Shown here in pieces: positions 41,783-50,011 of a stretch of DNA of 64,000 bases. Both the position numbers and the translations under genes were made by a program. This DNA comes from an uncultured Bacteroidales bacterium (GTDB taxonomy: Bacteria; Bacteroidota; Bacteroidia; Bacteroidales; WCHB1-69): contig OMYJ01000006.1 in the NCBI GenBank assembly GCA_900315245.1, positions 1 through 64,000 of the forward strand, in the 5' to 3' direction. The notes under the pieces were generated by a model. That model had not been told where the DNA came from. It was given only the letters and a program-made list of their open reading frames with translations, and searched no databases. Each line of letters starts with the position of its first letter. Position 1 is the first letter of the stretch.

Positions 41783-42067
41783 TTATTTCGTGTTTTTCTT
41801 AACAGCTTCGACGAAATCCTTGCAAGGTTTGAAAGCGGGGATGTTGTGGGCCTTGATGGTGATCGTCTCATTCTTGGAAATATTGCGAGCAGTCTTCTCA
41901 GCTCTGTGTTTTACGATAAAACTACCGAAACTTCTCAGATAAACGTTCTCACCGTTCACCATATTTTTCTTCACTGAATCCATGAAAGCTTCAACGATAG
42001 TTTGAACGCTATTCTTCTCATAACCAGTACGATTGGAAATTTCATTAACGATTTCTGCTTTAGTCAT
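41783..42067 (-). CDS. HU/IHF-family DNA-binding protein
   Basis: A 94-residue nucleoid protein: MTKAEIVNEISNRTGYEKNSVQTIVEAF helical base, NVYLRSFGSFIVKHRAEKTARN beta arm, and ITIKAHNIPAFKPCKDFVEAV C-terminus, with the conserved proline of the DNA-intercalating tip region replaced or shifted to IPAFKP. It is the abundant DNA-bending protein. The promoter is at 42112, and the Cox24-like gene is probably cotranscribed. Confidence 0.95.
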   Translation of the reverse strand: MTKAEIVNEISNRTGYEKNSVQTIVEAFMDSVKKNMVNGENVYLRSFGSFIVKHRAEKTARNISKNETITIKAHNIPAFKPCKDFVEAVKKNTK

Positions 42068-42111
42068 AATCTTAAATTGTTTAAAGTTTGATACTTAATT
42101 TTTTCGGGCTG

Positions 42112-42119
42112 CAAAAATA
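42112..42119 (-). promoter_or_regulatory. -7 box of HU gene promoter
   Basis: TATTTTTG on the minus strand, 44 nt from the HU start. Confidence 0.7.
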
Positions 42120-42144
42120 CAATAATTTCTTTATAATCCAACAC

Positions 42145-43011
42145 TTATACAAAAAATTCTTGAATTTTTTCAAAAACCTTGTTGGCAAGCCTGCTTGTGC
42201 CTACCCTGAAGAGTTCCGGCACAGCCCACTCCTTGCCCATATTGTGCTTCCAAATATGCAAATAGGTGTATGCCTGTGCCAATTCCGACACGCCGCCGGC
42301 GACTTTGATGCCCACTTTCTGCCCTGTGGCCAGATAATGCTGCCTGATGGCGAACATCATCACCCAAAAGGCTTCAGGCGTGGCATTCACGGCAATCTTT
42401 CCTGTGGAAGTCTTCAGGAAATCCGCGCCAGCATAGATTGCCAACTGCGAGGCGCGGAAAATGTTCTGAGGCGTCTGCAGTTCGCCCGTCTCCAGGATCA
42501 CCTTCAACTTCTGTTTCGGACAAGCCTTGCGAATGGCACGGATTTCGTCATAAACCCGCTGGTAATCACCCTCTAAGAAAGCGCCCCTCGAAATCACCAT
42601 GTCGATCTCGTCAGCGCCTTGGGCAACGGCGTATTCCACCTCCGCCACCTTCAAGTTGATGGGCAGCTGCCCTGCAGGAAAACCTCCGGCGACAGACGCC
42701 ACGTGGATGGGCGTACCCTGCAGCCAATCCTTCGCCAACGCCACAAACGGCGAATAGACGCACACGGACGCCGTGGATGGAATCCCTTTCTCGTCGTCAC
42801 GGAATCCCATAGCCGTGTCGCACAGCTTTCCGACCTTTTCATTCGTGTCCGAACCTTCCAATGTGGTCAAATCGATGCAACCCAGAATCGTTTTGCACAT
42901 CTCCAACTCCTCCTCGGGAGTATATTTGAAGGTGGTATCGGCTTTCAGACGCTGCTTGAACTGCACGTCTGAGAAAGGAAATTTTTGGATTTTTATCTTA
43001 TTGTCTGGCAT
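42145..43011 (-). CDS. deoC: Deoxyribose-phosphate aldolase
   Basis: A 288-residue TIM-barrel aldolase. IDLTTLEGSDT begins the barrel. FLKTSTGKIAVNATPEA holds the Schiff-base lysine, and VGIKVAGGVS the second catalytic lysine. It cleaves 2-deoxyribose-5-phosphate to glyceraldehyde-3-phosphate and acetaldehyde. ATG 43011 follows the PorV/Q-like gene stop by 4 nt, so it is in that operon. Confidence 0.95.
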   Translation of the reverse strand: MPDNKIKIQKFPFSDVQFKQRLKADTTFKYTPEEELEMCKTILGCIDLTTLEGSDTNEKVGKLCDTAMGFRDDEKGIPSTASVCVYSPFVALAKDWLQGTPIHVASVAGGFPAGQLPINLKVAEVEYAVAQGADEIDMVISRGAFLEGDYQRVYDEIRAIRKACPKQKLKVILETGELQTPQNIFRASQLAIYAGADFLKTSTGKIAVNATPEAFWVMMFAIRQHYLATGQKVGIKVAGGVSELAQAYTYLHIWKHNMGKEWAVPELFRVGTSRLANKVFEKIQEFFV

Positions 43012-43015
43012 AATG

Positions 43016-44095
43016 CTATTTTTTGAATTTGTCAATGGCTACTTTAAGTGAAAAAACATGGGAATACTGGGCTATCGACAAGTTGCCCAAATCGGTGAAG
43101 GCATAGTCAATAGATACAATATTTTTAATGCACACCCCCACCCCGAAATTGATTTGCAAAGTGGTTTTCTGCTTCCCGTCGAAATCGGGTTCGCGCTGGA
43201 AATTGCCGATACCGGCACGCAACGCCACAATTTTCTTATAATCGAACTCCATTCCGAAATGAGGATCCACATTAATGACCTTGCTCTTTATCAGCGAATT
43301 ACGTTTTCCATCGAAGGTGCAATCAAAACCCAAGGCAAACGTCCCGTGGAACCCTTTCCCGAAATGGACTGTCTTGCCGCCGCCCAACAACAATGCCGGA
43401 ACGGTTAATTCCAGATCGTTTTCGGGAATCTCGTTGCCCGTCTGTTCAAACACAGCGATCACGTCGTCCGTCAGCGAGTAACGCCACGCGTTGAACGTGG
43501 AGGTGCCGTCGCGCAGCATCAATCCGGCCTGCCAACCCTTGCGGTTATACATCAACCCGAAATCCAAGCCGAAGCCCCAGGAACGGGCGAACTTTCCGAT
43601 CTTGCGATGCACGATTTTGGCATTCGCGCCCAACGAAAGACCCGGCACCTGCGGAAACGCGTATGCATAGCTCAACAAGAAAGCGTTGTCGGCGGACGAG
43701 AAATAGGTGATTCTGTCGTAATCCACATTCCCTTGATCGTCAATGAGCTGCGTGGTGTTCATAATGTTATCGACACCGAAGCGGATGTATGAAAATGCCA
43801 CCGACTGGTTCGAATCGATTTTGAAACCGAGACCCGCGTAGTCATATTTGGCGATGCCTGCGAAATATTCGGCGTGCATCAAAGCTAACTGGTATCGCTT
43901 GTCCATACGGGTCAACCCTGCGGGATTCCAATAGGCGGAGGTCACGTCATCCGTCAGCGCACACATCGTGTTCGCCATGCCCAGTCCACGCGCACCCAAA
44001 CCCAACGAAAGGAATTCGTTGCTGTATTTGCTCTGCGCATGGCCAAAAAGCGTCACGGACAAAAGCAACATGATGATATAGAATCCCCGTCTCAT
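43016..44095 (-). CDS. PorV/PorQ-family outer-membrane protein
   Basis: A 359-residue beta-barrel with a signal peptide (about 1-21, GHAQ). Mature start KYSNEFLSLGLGARGLGMANTMCALTDDVTSAYWNPAGL is the PorV/PorQ (UPF0164) hallmark. Related proteins carry T9SS cargo to the surface or receive it, which fits the T9SS tails encoded elsewhere here. It overlaps the upstream methyltransferase gene by ATGA. PorQ-like is my preferred reading. Confidence 0.88.
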   Translation of the reverse strand: MRRGFYIIMLLLSVTLFGHAQSKYSNEFLSLGLGARGLGMANTMCALTDDVTSAYWNPAGLTRMDKRYQLALMHAEYFAGIAKYDYAGLGFKIDSNQSVAFSYIRFGVDNIMNTTQLIDDQGNVDYDRITYFSSADNAFLLSYAYAFPQVPGLSLGANAKIVHRKIGKFARSWGFGLDFGLMYNRKGWQAGLMLRDGTSTFNAWRYSLTDDVIAVFEQTGNEIPENDLELTVPALLLGGGKTVHFGKGFHGTFALGFDCTFDGKRNSLIKSKVINVDPHFGMEFDYKKIVALRAGIGNFQREPDFDGKQKTTLQINFGVGVCIKNIVSIDYAFTDLGNLSIAQYSHVFSLKVAIDKFKK

Positions 44096-45252
44096 TTTTT
44101 CCGCATTTTGTTGGTTACAAACTGTTTGCGATCTCCGGCGAACAACTCATATTCCTGAAACATGCACTCCAACGAGCCGTTCAACATCGGCCACTTGTGA
44201 GCCGGTTTCAAGCCGATATGCTTCAGAGCATCAATATCAGAACTGATAATGAACGCTTTACATCCTGCATAACGTTTCTTCAGCGTGTCACCGATTTCCT
44301 GATACAAGGTATTGATGTCATCTACCGAAAGACGCTCCCCATAGGGCGGGTTCATCATCACCACAGAGGGTACATTCTCCGGTGAAGAATGACGGATATC
44401 CTGTCGCTCCAAGATGATAAAATCCTGCAAACGAGCCTTTTGCACATTCGCACGGGCAATGTCGAGGAAACGGCCGTCAATGTCAGAACCGTAAAAGTTA
44501 ATGTCCACATCATCTTTGATATCCGCCTCGTCGCGCACTTTCTTCCAAAGCTTACGGTCGAAATTCTTCCACTGGTAGAATCCGTACTCGCGGCGGTAGA
44601 AACCGGCGGGGATGTTCAGCGCCTGCATGGCCGCCTCGACGAGCAGGGTCGCGCCCCCGCACATAGGGTCGATGAAATCGCAGTCGCCGCTCCAGCCGCT
44701 CTTCATGACCATGGCGGCGGCCACCACCTCGTTCAGCGGGGCGGGATGGTTGCGCACCTTGTAACCGCGCTTGTGCAACGACTCACCGGAGCTGTCCATG
44801 AACAGCTGCGCCTCGTCCTTGTAGATATGCAGATGGAACTGCACGTCAGGGTATTCCTTATCCACTGAAGGACGACGCTCAAAACGGTCTCTGAAGCGGT
44901 CGCAGATGGCGTCTTTGGCCAAAACGGAAGCGTACAACGGTGTGCTGAAGATGGTATCGACAATCGTGGCGTGGACGGCCAACGTCCCGTCAGGAGAAAG
45001 GTACTCTTCGGCGGGAAAATCAAAAATCTGTTCGTAAAACTGGCGGTTACTCTTGAAAGTGAACCGTTTTTGCCGCCATAATATGCGCAATGCGGTGCGG
45101 CAATAGTAATTCGCCCGGTACAGCATCTCCATGTCGCCCTCGAAAGCCACGGCACGACTGAGTTTCTCGCAATTCTTGGCACCCAGCGCGTGCAGTTCCT
45201 TCAAAAGTTCCGTCTCCAGACCGGCGAACGTTTTTGCCACGAAATATTCCAT
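44092..45252 (-). CDS. THUMP-domain RNA methyltransferase (RlmL/TrmN-like)
   Basis: A 386-residue protein. The N-terminal ferredoxin-like/THUMP part runs to about 160. The SAM-binding fold has FIDPMCGGATLLVEAAM (about 190-207), and the N2-guanine methyltransferase motif IV has VVMMNPPYGERL (about 300). It resembles the N-terminal half of RlmL (23S m2G2445) and archaeal TrmN. The target base is uncertain. It overlaps the PorV/Q-like gene by 4 nt. A GGTTATT array and palindrome lie just upstream. Confidence 0.9.
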   Translation of the reverse strand: MEYFVAKTFAGLETELLKELHALGAKNCEKLSRAVAFEGDMEMLYRANYYCRTALRILWRQKRFTFKSNRQFYEQIFDFPAEEYLSPDGTLAVHATIVDTIFSTPLYASVLAKDAICDRFRDRFERRPSVDKEYPDVQFHLHIYKDEAQLFMDSSGESLHKRGYKVRNHPAPLNEVVAAAMVMKSGWSGDCDFIDPMCGGATLLVEAAMQALNIPAGFYRREYGFYQWKNFDRKLWKKVRDEADIKDDVDINFYGSDIDGRFLDIARANVQKARLQDFIILERQDIRHSSPENVPSVVMMNPPYGERLSVDDINTLYQEIGDTLKKRYAGCKAFIISSDIDALKHIGLKPAHKWPMLNGSLECMFQEYELFAGDRKQFVTNKMRKK

Positions 45253-45261
45253 TCTTGTAAT

Positions 45262-45289
45262 GGTTATGGGTTATTGGTTATTGGTTATT
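45262..45289. repeat. Heptamer array (GGTTATT)x4
   Basis: GGTTATG then three GGTTATT in phase, followed within 4 nt by the palindrome at 45293. Confidence 0.93.
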
Positions 45290-45292
45290 GAA

Positions 45293-45320
45293 GTAGGGGC
45301 GAATGATTATTCGCCCCTAC
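45293..45320. repeat. 28-bp palindromic element, copy 2
   Basis: GTAGGGGCGAAT, loop GATT, ATTCGCCCCTAC; the arms are identical to 6670-6697. It lies 2 nt from the stop of the Dpm1-type gene. Confidence 0.92.
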
Positions 45321-45322
45321 AA

Positions 45323-46078
45323 TTAATTCTTAATTAATTTGGCGCGGTTATCGACGCGTTCCCATTTCCGGAACCAGCTGCGGATTTTGAGACCGATGAC
45401 GCCGAAAATGGCTTCACGGAAGATGCCGGAGCTCATCTTGGACACGCCCAAAGTTCTGTCTTTGAAGATGATAGGAACCTCCACAATCTTGAAACCGAGT
45501 TTCCATGCGGTGAATTTCATCTCAATTTGGAAACCATAGCCGATATGTTTGATCTTGTCGAAATCAATGGAGTTGAGGACATCAGCGCGGTAGCAGATGA
45601 AGCCGGCGGTGGTGTCTTTCGCGGGCACGCCCAAGACAGTGCGCACGTACGCGGAGCCGTAGTATGACATCAGCAGACGCCCCATCGGCCAGTTCAACAC
45701 GTTGACACCCTGGCAGTAACGGGAACCGATGGCAACATCGGCATTCTGCGTCTCGCAAGCGTCATACAGGCGTTGCAGGTCGTGCGGATCGTGTGAGAAA
45801 TCGGCGTCCATCTCAAACATATAGTCGTAACCCCGTGCCAACCCCCACTTGAACCCGTGGATATAAGCGGTTCCCAAACCGAGCTTGCCTGTACGTTCCT
45901 CAATGAACAGCCGTCCCTCAAACTCCGGAATCAGCGACTTCACAATGTCCGCGGTGCCGTCCGGCGAATTGTCATCTATAATCAAAATATGGACATCAAT
46001 CAGGTCATAAATCGCCCGGATGATGTTCTCGATGTTCTCTTTCTCCTTATAAGTCGGAATAATAACCAGTCGTTTCAT
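45323..46078 (-). CDS. Polyprenol monophosphomannose synthase-like glycosyltransferase
   Basis: A 251-residue family 2 glycosyltransferase of the Dpm1 type: VIIPTYKEKENIENII, LIIDDNSPDGT, MDADFSHDPHDL (metal-binding DxD) and GSRYCQGV. It has no membrane segment at the C-terminus, as in soluble Dpm1-like enzymes. It probably loads mannose or a similar sugar onto a polyprenyl phosphate at the inner membrane for glycan or O-glycoprotein assembly. Confidence 0.9.
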   Translation of the reverse strand: MKRLVIIPTYKEKENIENIIRAIYDLIDVHILIIDDNSPDGTADIVKSLIPEFEGRLFIEERTGKLGLGTAYIHGFKWGLARGYDYMFEMDADFSHDPHDLQRLYDACETQNADVAIGSRYCQGVNVLNWPMGRLLMSYYGSAYVRTVLGVPAKDTTAGFICYRADVLNSIDFDKIKHIGYGFQIEMKFTAWKLGFKIVEVPIIFKDRTLGVSKMSSGIFREAIFGVIGLKIRSWFRKWERVDNRAKLIKN

Positions 46079-46112
46079 AATTATTGTTGTTGTTTTATTC
46101 TTTCACATTCAC

Positions 46113-46178
46113 CCCACACTGCGCTTCGCTTATATGGGGTTATTAAAATCTTGCCCTTTCAGGGCTGCTCAATGAATT
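46113..46178 (-). repeat. Dispersed intergenic repeat, copy B
   Basis: On the minus strand: TTCATTGAGCAGCCC, stem with GGGCAAG, AACCCCATATAAGCGAAG and CGCAGTGTGGGG, the same order as copy A at 25928. Confidence 0.85.
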
Positions 46179-46232
46179 ATTTCATCATATCATTTTATCG
46201 CTTCATCGCTTCATCGTATCATCGTATCATCG
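46177..46232. repeat. 8-nt tandem repeat TCGCTTCA/TCGTATCA
   Basis: Seven units of period 8 (TCATCATA, TCATTTTA, TCGCTTCA, TCGCTTCA, TCGTATCA, TCGTATCA, TCGTCCTT), ending by the stop of the next gene. Confidence 0.8.
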
Positions 46233-46236
46233 TCCT

Positions 46237-47256
46237 TCATCGCGTCAACACAATATACACCGGCAGGTGGTCGCTATAGCCACCCTGGTAGTTGCCGCCC
46301 GCGAAGGTGCGGAACGGGTAGTCCATATAGGATCCCGATTTCGTAAACAGGAAGTCTTTTCTGAAGATATGGGCGGAACGGAATTTGTAGGTGCCGGCCT
46401 TAGCGTTCACAAGGCCGCCGGAGATGATGATGTTGTCGAGCATCTCCCAGGAGTCGCGGTAGGCGTATGAGCCCAGTCCGTCGCGGAAGAGCTTCCACAT
46501 CGGGTTGTATAGGTCGTATTGTGTGAGTTTTTCGGGTTTGGTTTTCGTGTTCATCTCCGCCAAGATGCACTTGGAGGTCGGGTTATCGTTGAGGTCGCCC
46601 ATGTAGATGAACTTCGCGTTGGGACGGGATTGCAGCACGGAATCAGCGATTTGGCGACCGAGCTGTCCGGCAGCCATGCGTCCCGGCAGGCTTCTTTTCT
46701 CGCCGCCCGACTTGGAAGGCCAGTGGTTAACGACAATGTCCAATGTATCAACGCCGTCCAGCACGCCCGTCATCAGCCATTGGTCGCGGGTGATGAAGTC
46801 GGGGTTGTTCGGCACAATCGTCGGGAAAGCCCTGGTGTTCAAAATCTTGAAACGAGACGCGTCGTAGAAGAAAGCCACATCCACGCCGCGACGGTCAGGC
46901 GACTCGTGATGGCAGACTGACAAATGGTAAGGTTTCAGAAGATCTGTGGCGGCCAAATCCAGCAACACCTTCTCGTTCTCGATTTCGGAGACGCCCAGCA
47001 CCACCAAACCGCCGTCAATCTTGGCGATTTCAGCAATCACCTTGGAAAGACTTTGCAACTTGGCATTGTAACGTGAGGTATTCCAACGATAATCGCCATC
47101 CGGCAGGAACTGTTCATCGTTCTTGACAGGGTCGTCAATCGTATCAAAAAGGTTTTCCACATTGTAAAAACCGATAACAGCCTTATTATAAGGTTGTTGC
47201 GCAAACAAAGAAACAGCGAGCAACAATCCGATAATCAGTAAAAAAGTTCTTTTCAT
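46237..47256 (-). CDS. Exported endonuclease/exonuclease/phosphatase family protein
   Basis: A 339-residue protein with a signal peptide (MKRTFLLIIGLLLAVSLFAQ). The EEP fold is shown by GFYNVENLFDT, LGVSEIENEKVL (metal-binding glutamate), VNHWPSKSGGEKR, YMGDLNDNPTS (DxN) and GYSDHLPVYI (SDH). It is probably a periplasmic phosphodiesterase or nuclease; the substrate is unknown. It has a -7 box at 47277. Confidence 0.9.
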   Translation of the reverse strand: MKRTFLLIIGLLLAVSLFAQQPYNKAVIGFYNVENLFDTIDDPVKNDEQFLPDGDYRWNTSRYNAKLQSLSKVIAEIAKIDGGLVVLGVSEIENEKVLLDLAATDLLKPYHLSVCHHESPDRRGVDVAFFYDASRFKILNTRAFPTIVPNNPDFITRDQWLMTGVLDGVDTLDIVVNHWPSKSGGEKRSLPGRMAAGQLGRQIADSVLQSRPNAKFIYMGDLNDNPTSKCILAEMNTKTKPEKLTQYDLYNPMWKLFRDGLGSYAYRDSWEMLDNIIISGGLVNAKAGTYKFRSAHIFRKDFLFTKSGSYMDYPFRTFAGGNYQGGYSDHLPVYIVLTR

Positions 47257-47276
47257 AACCCGATAATATAAGTTTG

Positions 47277-47284
47277 CAAAATTA
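47277..47284 (-). promoter_or_regulatory. -7 box of EEP gene promoter
   Basis: TAATTTTG on the minus strand, 20 nt from the start. Confidence 0.6.
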
Positions 47285-47574
47285 CAAAAAATATCGTATC
47301 AACGGGCAAACGAAAAAAGTGGCTGTGAATTATGCTCCTTTCATTATTTGGAATTACTACCGAGTCCTTTAGCCCTCAGGCCGCATCGCGAACGACACGA
47401 CATCCTGGCCATCATGTCATCACCCTTTCATTGACCTCCATAGTCCCTTCATCGTGCCATCCTCTCATTTTCCCGCGAAATCACGACTCTAAAATTTACA
47501 ATCACAAGACTAATAGTTAACGTCAAATTTGTAAAATATTGATTCCAAGCGAGAAAAAAAAATACGCAAAACCC

Positions 47575-47605
47575 TTGACAAACGGGATGTTTTGTTGTAT
47601 CTTTG
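47575..47605 (+). promoter_or_regulatory. Promoter of Rpn nuclease gene
   Basis: TTGACA at 47575-47580 and TATCTTTG at 47598-47605, spaced 17 nt; one of the best promoter matches in the window. Confidence 0.85.
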
Positions 47606-47609
47606 CCAT

Positions 47610-47727
47610 CGGAAACACGGTTGGAAGAAGGACATGTTGTGCCGCGGTAGTAGGAACGGGTATTGGAGCGTCTCTACGGACAACCGTCAGACCAGAACGA
47701 ACAAAACAACAAACCTAAACAAAAAAA
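47610..47727 (+). promoter_or_regulatory. Long structured 5' leader of Rpn gene
   Basis: About 115 nt between the predicted transcript start and ATG 47728. ACGGTTG (47617-47623) pairs with CAACCGT (47681-47687), closing a loop of 57 nt. The leader is more GC-rich than other spacers. Function unknown. Confidence 0.5.
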
Positions 47728-48729
47728 ATGTCGAAAAAGAAAACAAAAAGAAAGTCTAAAACAGAATCATTGGCAGACGAGGTAAACAACAGACGGATTG
47801 ACCTGACTCCCGAGCAGGTGGAGACTATCATTACAGAACGGGGGCTTGTGTTTATAGATCCGCTCTCCGATTTCGGCTTCAAACGACTACTCGGAATGGA
47901 GCGGACTAAAGACATCACTGTTCATCTCCTCAACACTTTCATGAGTGACGACACGGGCGTGATCAGCGACATCACTTTCATCTCGTCAGAACAGGTCGGA
48001 CTGCTGCCGGGGAAGAAAAAGGTTCGTCTGGACATTCACTGCAAAACGCAGAACGGCGACCATATCATCATAGAGATGCAGCGTGAGCGGCAGTTGTTCT
48101 TTGTCAGGCGGTTGCGGGCATATCACAGCCACTCCACAATCAGCGGCGTGAAAATCGGTGACACGGTGTATGCAACCGTGCCGAAAGTGTTTTCTCTCAG
48201 CTTTATGGAGAAAGACATGCCCGAATTCAAGGGCAAAAGTAGGTTTCTTTGGAAGATTTACCCTAAAGATGACGACAATGAAATATTTTCTAAAGAAAAT
48301 GTTTGGTGTTTTGTAGAATTGTGTAAATTTGCCGCGCAGTTGGAAACACTGGACCTCACCAATGAGAAGAACCTATGGCTCTACATGCTCACCCATGTGG
48401 CAGACATCAGCGAGGATGAAGTTCTAAGGATGGACCCGGTTTACCAACGGTTTTACGAAGAGTGTCGAATATCAAACCTTAATGAAATGGAAAAAAAAGA
48501 ATATGTGACGAGTGTGTTGGAATACGACGATGTACGGGAGTCGATGATGTGCGAACGCGAAGTGGGGAGAGAGGAAGGTCGCGAAGAAGGACTGCTGCAA
48601 GGAGAGGTCAACACCAAACGCCAACTCGCCCTCAAAATGCTCGCCAAGGATTTCGCCCCAGACCTCGTGGCGGAAATCACCGGGTTGACAGAGGAGGAGA
48701 TCTGCGCTTTGGTTGCTCATACTGATTGA
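47728..48729 (+). CDS. Rpn-type PD-(D/E)XK nuclease (putative transposase family)
   Basis: A 333-residue protein. FIDPLSDFGFKRLLG (about 43-57) starts the family domain. VRLDIHCKTQNGDHIIIEMQR (about 100-120) gives the D-xn-ExQ catalytic core of PD-(D/E)XK nucleases. The C-terminus has a glutamate-arginine helix (EREVGREEGREEG) and a LLQGEVNTKRQLALKMLA tail seen in Rpn proteins. Such proteins cut DNA and promote recombination in E. coli. It often varies by transfer. It has a strong promoter and a long leader. Confidence 0.88.
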   Translation: MSKKKTKRKSKTESLADEVNNRRIDLTPEQVETIITERGLVFIDPLSDFGFKRLLGMERTKDITVHLLNTFMSDDTGVISDITFISSEQVGLLPGKKKVRLDIHCKTQNGDHIIIEMQRERQLFFVRRLRAYHSHSTISGVKIGDTVYATVPKVFSLSFMEKDMPEFKGKSRFLWKIYPKDDDNEIFSKENVWCFVELCKFAAQLETLDLTNEKNLWLYMLTHVADISEDEVLRMDPVYQRFYEECRISNLNEMEKKEYVTSVLEYDDVRESMMCEREVGREEGREEGLLQGEVNTKRQLALKMLAKDFAPDLVAEITGLTEEEICALVAHTD

Positions 48730-48930
48730 TGGAAGCTCGACAATTCTGTCAGAACTAGCCCTTGCAAGACAGGATTCCGTTCGGACTCCCTCCTCTAACA
48801 AAAAACACATATATTGTCGATACTCACCGCTATAACGGAAAAGCGAGACATTGACCAGCCAAACGGAACCTCCACATCGCAAGAACAGAATGAAACGAGA
48901 CACGAATATTCATCGCCTTCCATCGTCTCA

Positions 48931-49914
48931 TCACTTCATCGTCATAATATACTGCATAATCTGCACCGCATTCGTCGCAGCGCCTTTGCGCAGGTTGTCG
49001 GCCACCACCCAGAGGTTCAGCGTGTTGGGTTGGGAGAAGTCGCGGCGGATACGGCCCACGAAGACATCGTCCTGTCCCTCAGCGTATTTCGGCATCGGAT
49101 AGACATTCTCTGCAGGAGCGTCCAGCACCTTCACACCTGGCATGTCGTTCAACAACTCATAGACTTCCGCCAAATCGTAACCCTGACGGAACTCCACGTT
49201 CACCGCCTCGGAATGGCCTCCTGTGACGGGCACGCGGGCAACGGTTGCAGTAACTTGGATGTTATTATCCCTCAATATCTTACGAGTCTCATTCAACAGC
49301 TTGATTTCCTCGGTGGTATAACCGTCATCGGTGAAAGAGCCGCCATGAGGGAAAAGGTTCATATCGATGGGATGCGGATAGGCGGGATCGCAGGGAAGCC
49401 CCGCACGCTCACTCATCAGCTGATCCACGGCCTTCTTGCCAGTGCCCGTGACCGATTGGTAAGTCGAAACCACCAACCGTTTGATTCCAAAGCGTTTGTG
49501 CAACGGTGCCAACGCCATCACCATCTGGATGGTGGAGCAGTTCGGGTTGGCGATGATTTTGTCATTCGGGGTGATGACATCGCCGTTGATTTCGGGCACC
49601 ACGAGCGGAATCTTCGGGTCGCTGCGCCAAGCGGCGGAGTTGTCGATGACCACGGTACCGACAGCAGCGAACTTGGGCGCATACTCCAACGAAGCGGCAC
49701 TGCCTGCCGAGAAGATGGCGAAGTCCGGATGTTGCGAAATGGCATCCTCCACGGACACGACGGCGACCTCGCGGCCACCAAATGTTAACAACTTCCCGAC
49801 CGATTTTGAAGAAGCGGCAGGAATGAACTCACAATCTTCGAACCCTCTTTCCACCAACACTTTACGCATTACGCCACCCACTAATCCAGTGGCTCCGACA
49901 AGAGCAATTTTCAT
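48931..49914 (-). CDS. asd: Aspartate-semialdehyde dehydrogenase
   Basis: A 327-residue enzyme. KIALVGATGLVGGVM is the NADP site, IANPNCSTIQMVMAL holds the active-site cysteine (about 129), and GGHSEAVNVEF the acid-base histidine. It makes aspartate semialdehyde for lysine/DAP, threonine and methionine. ATG 49914 is chosen by the family start; the -7 box at 49967 lies upstream. A 9-nt CATCG-type repeat lies past its stop. Confidence 0.96.
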   Translation of the reverse strand: MKIALVGATGLVGGVMRKVLVERGFEDCEFIPAASSKSVGKLLTFGGREVAVVSVEDAISQHPDFAIFSAGSAASLEYAPKFAAVGTVVIDNSAAWRSDPKIPLVVPEINGDVITPNDKIIANPNCSTIQMVMALAPLHKRFGIKRLVVSTYQSVTGTGKKAVDQLMSERAGLPCDPAYPHPIDMNLFPHGGSFTDDGYTTEEIKLLNETRKILRDNNIQVTATVARVPVTGGHSEAVNVEFRQGYDLAEVYELLNDMPGVKVLDAPAENVYPMPKYAEGQDDVFVGRIRRDFSQPNTLNLWVVADNLRKGAATNAVQIMQYIMTMK

Positions 49915-49966
49915 AATTTCTTGATTTATTTTTAAAAAGTTATCAACAATACTTGATTTCAGCCTG

Positions 49967-49983
49967 CAAATGTAGTATTTTTG
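49967..49983. promoter_or_regulatory. Back-to-back promoters of asd and lamin-tail gene
   Basis: CAAATGTA (49967-49974, minus -7 box TACATTTG) and TATTTTTG (49976-49983, plus) are one base apart, so polymerase can serve only one direction at a time. Confidence 0.65.
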
Positions 49984-50011
49984 CAGACATAAACAGAAAA
50001 CAAAAAACGGT

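Larger units (their letters stand above)
47257..47727. other. Divergent intergenic region with structured leader
   Basis: Holds the EEP promoter (47277-47284, minus). The 47300-47520 stretch has no recognisable gene. The Rpn promoter (47575-47605) and a leader of about 115 nt with possible RNA structure follow. Confidence 0.6.

Noticed and set aside
47728..48729. Insertion sequence encoding the Rpn protein
   Set aside because: No terminal inverted repeats or target duplication are visible around the gene; Rpn proteins are usually not parts of classical IS elements.
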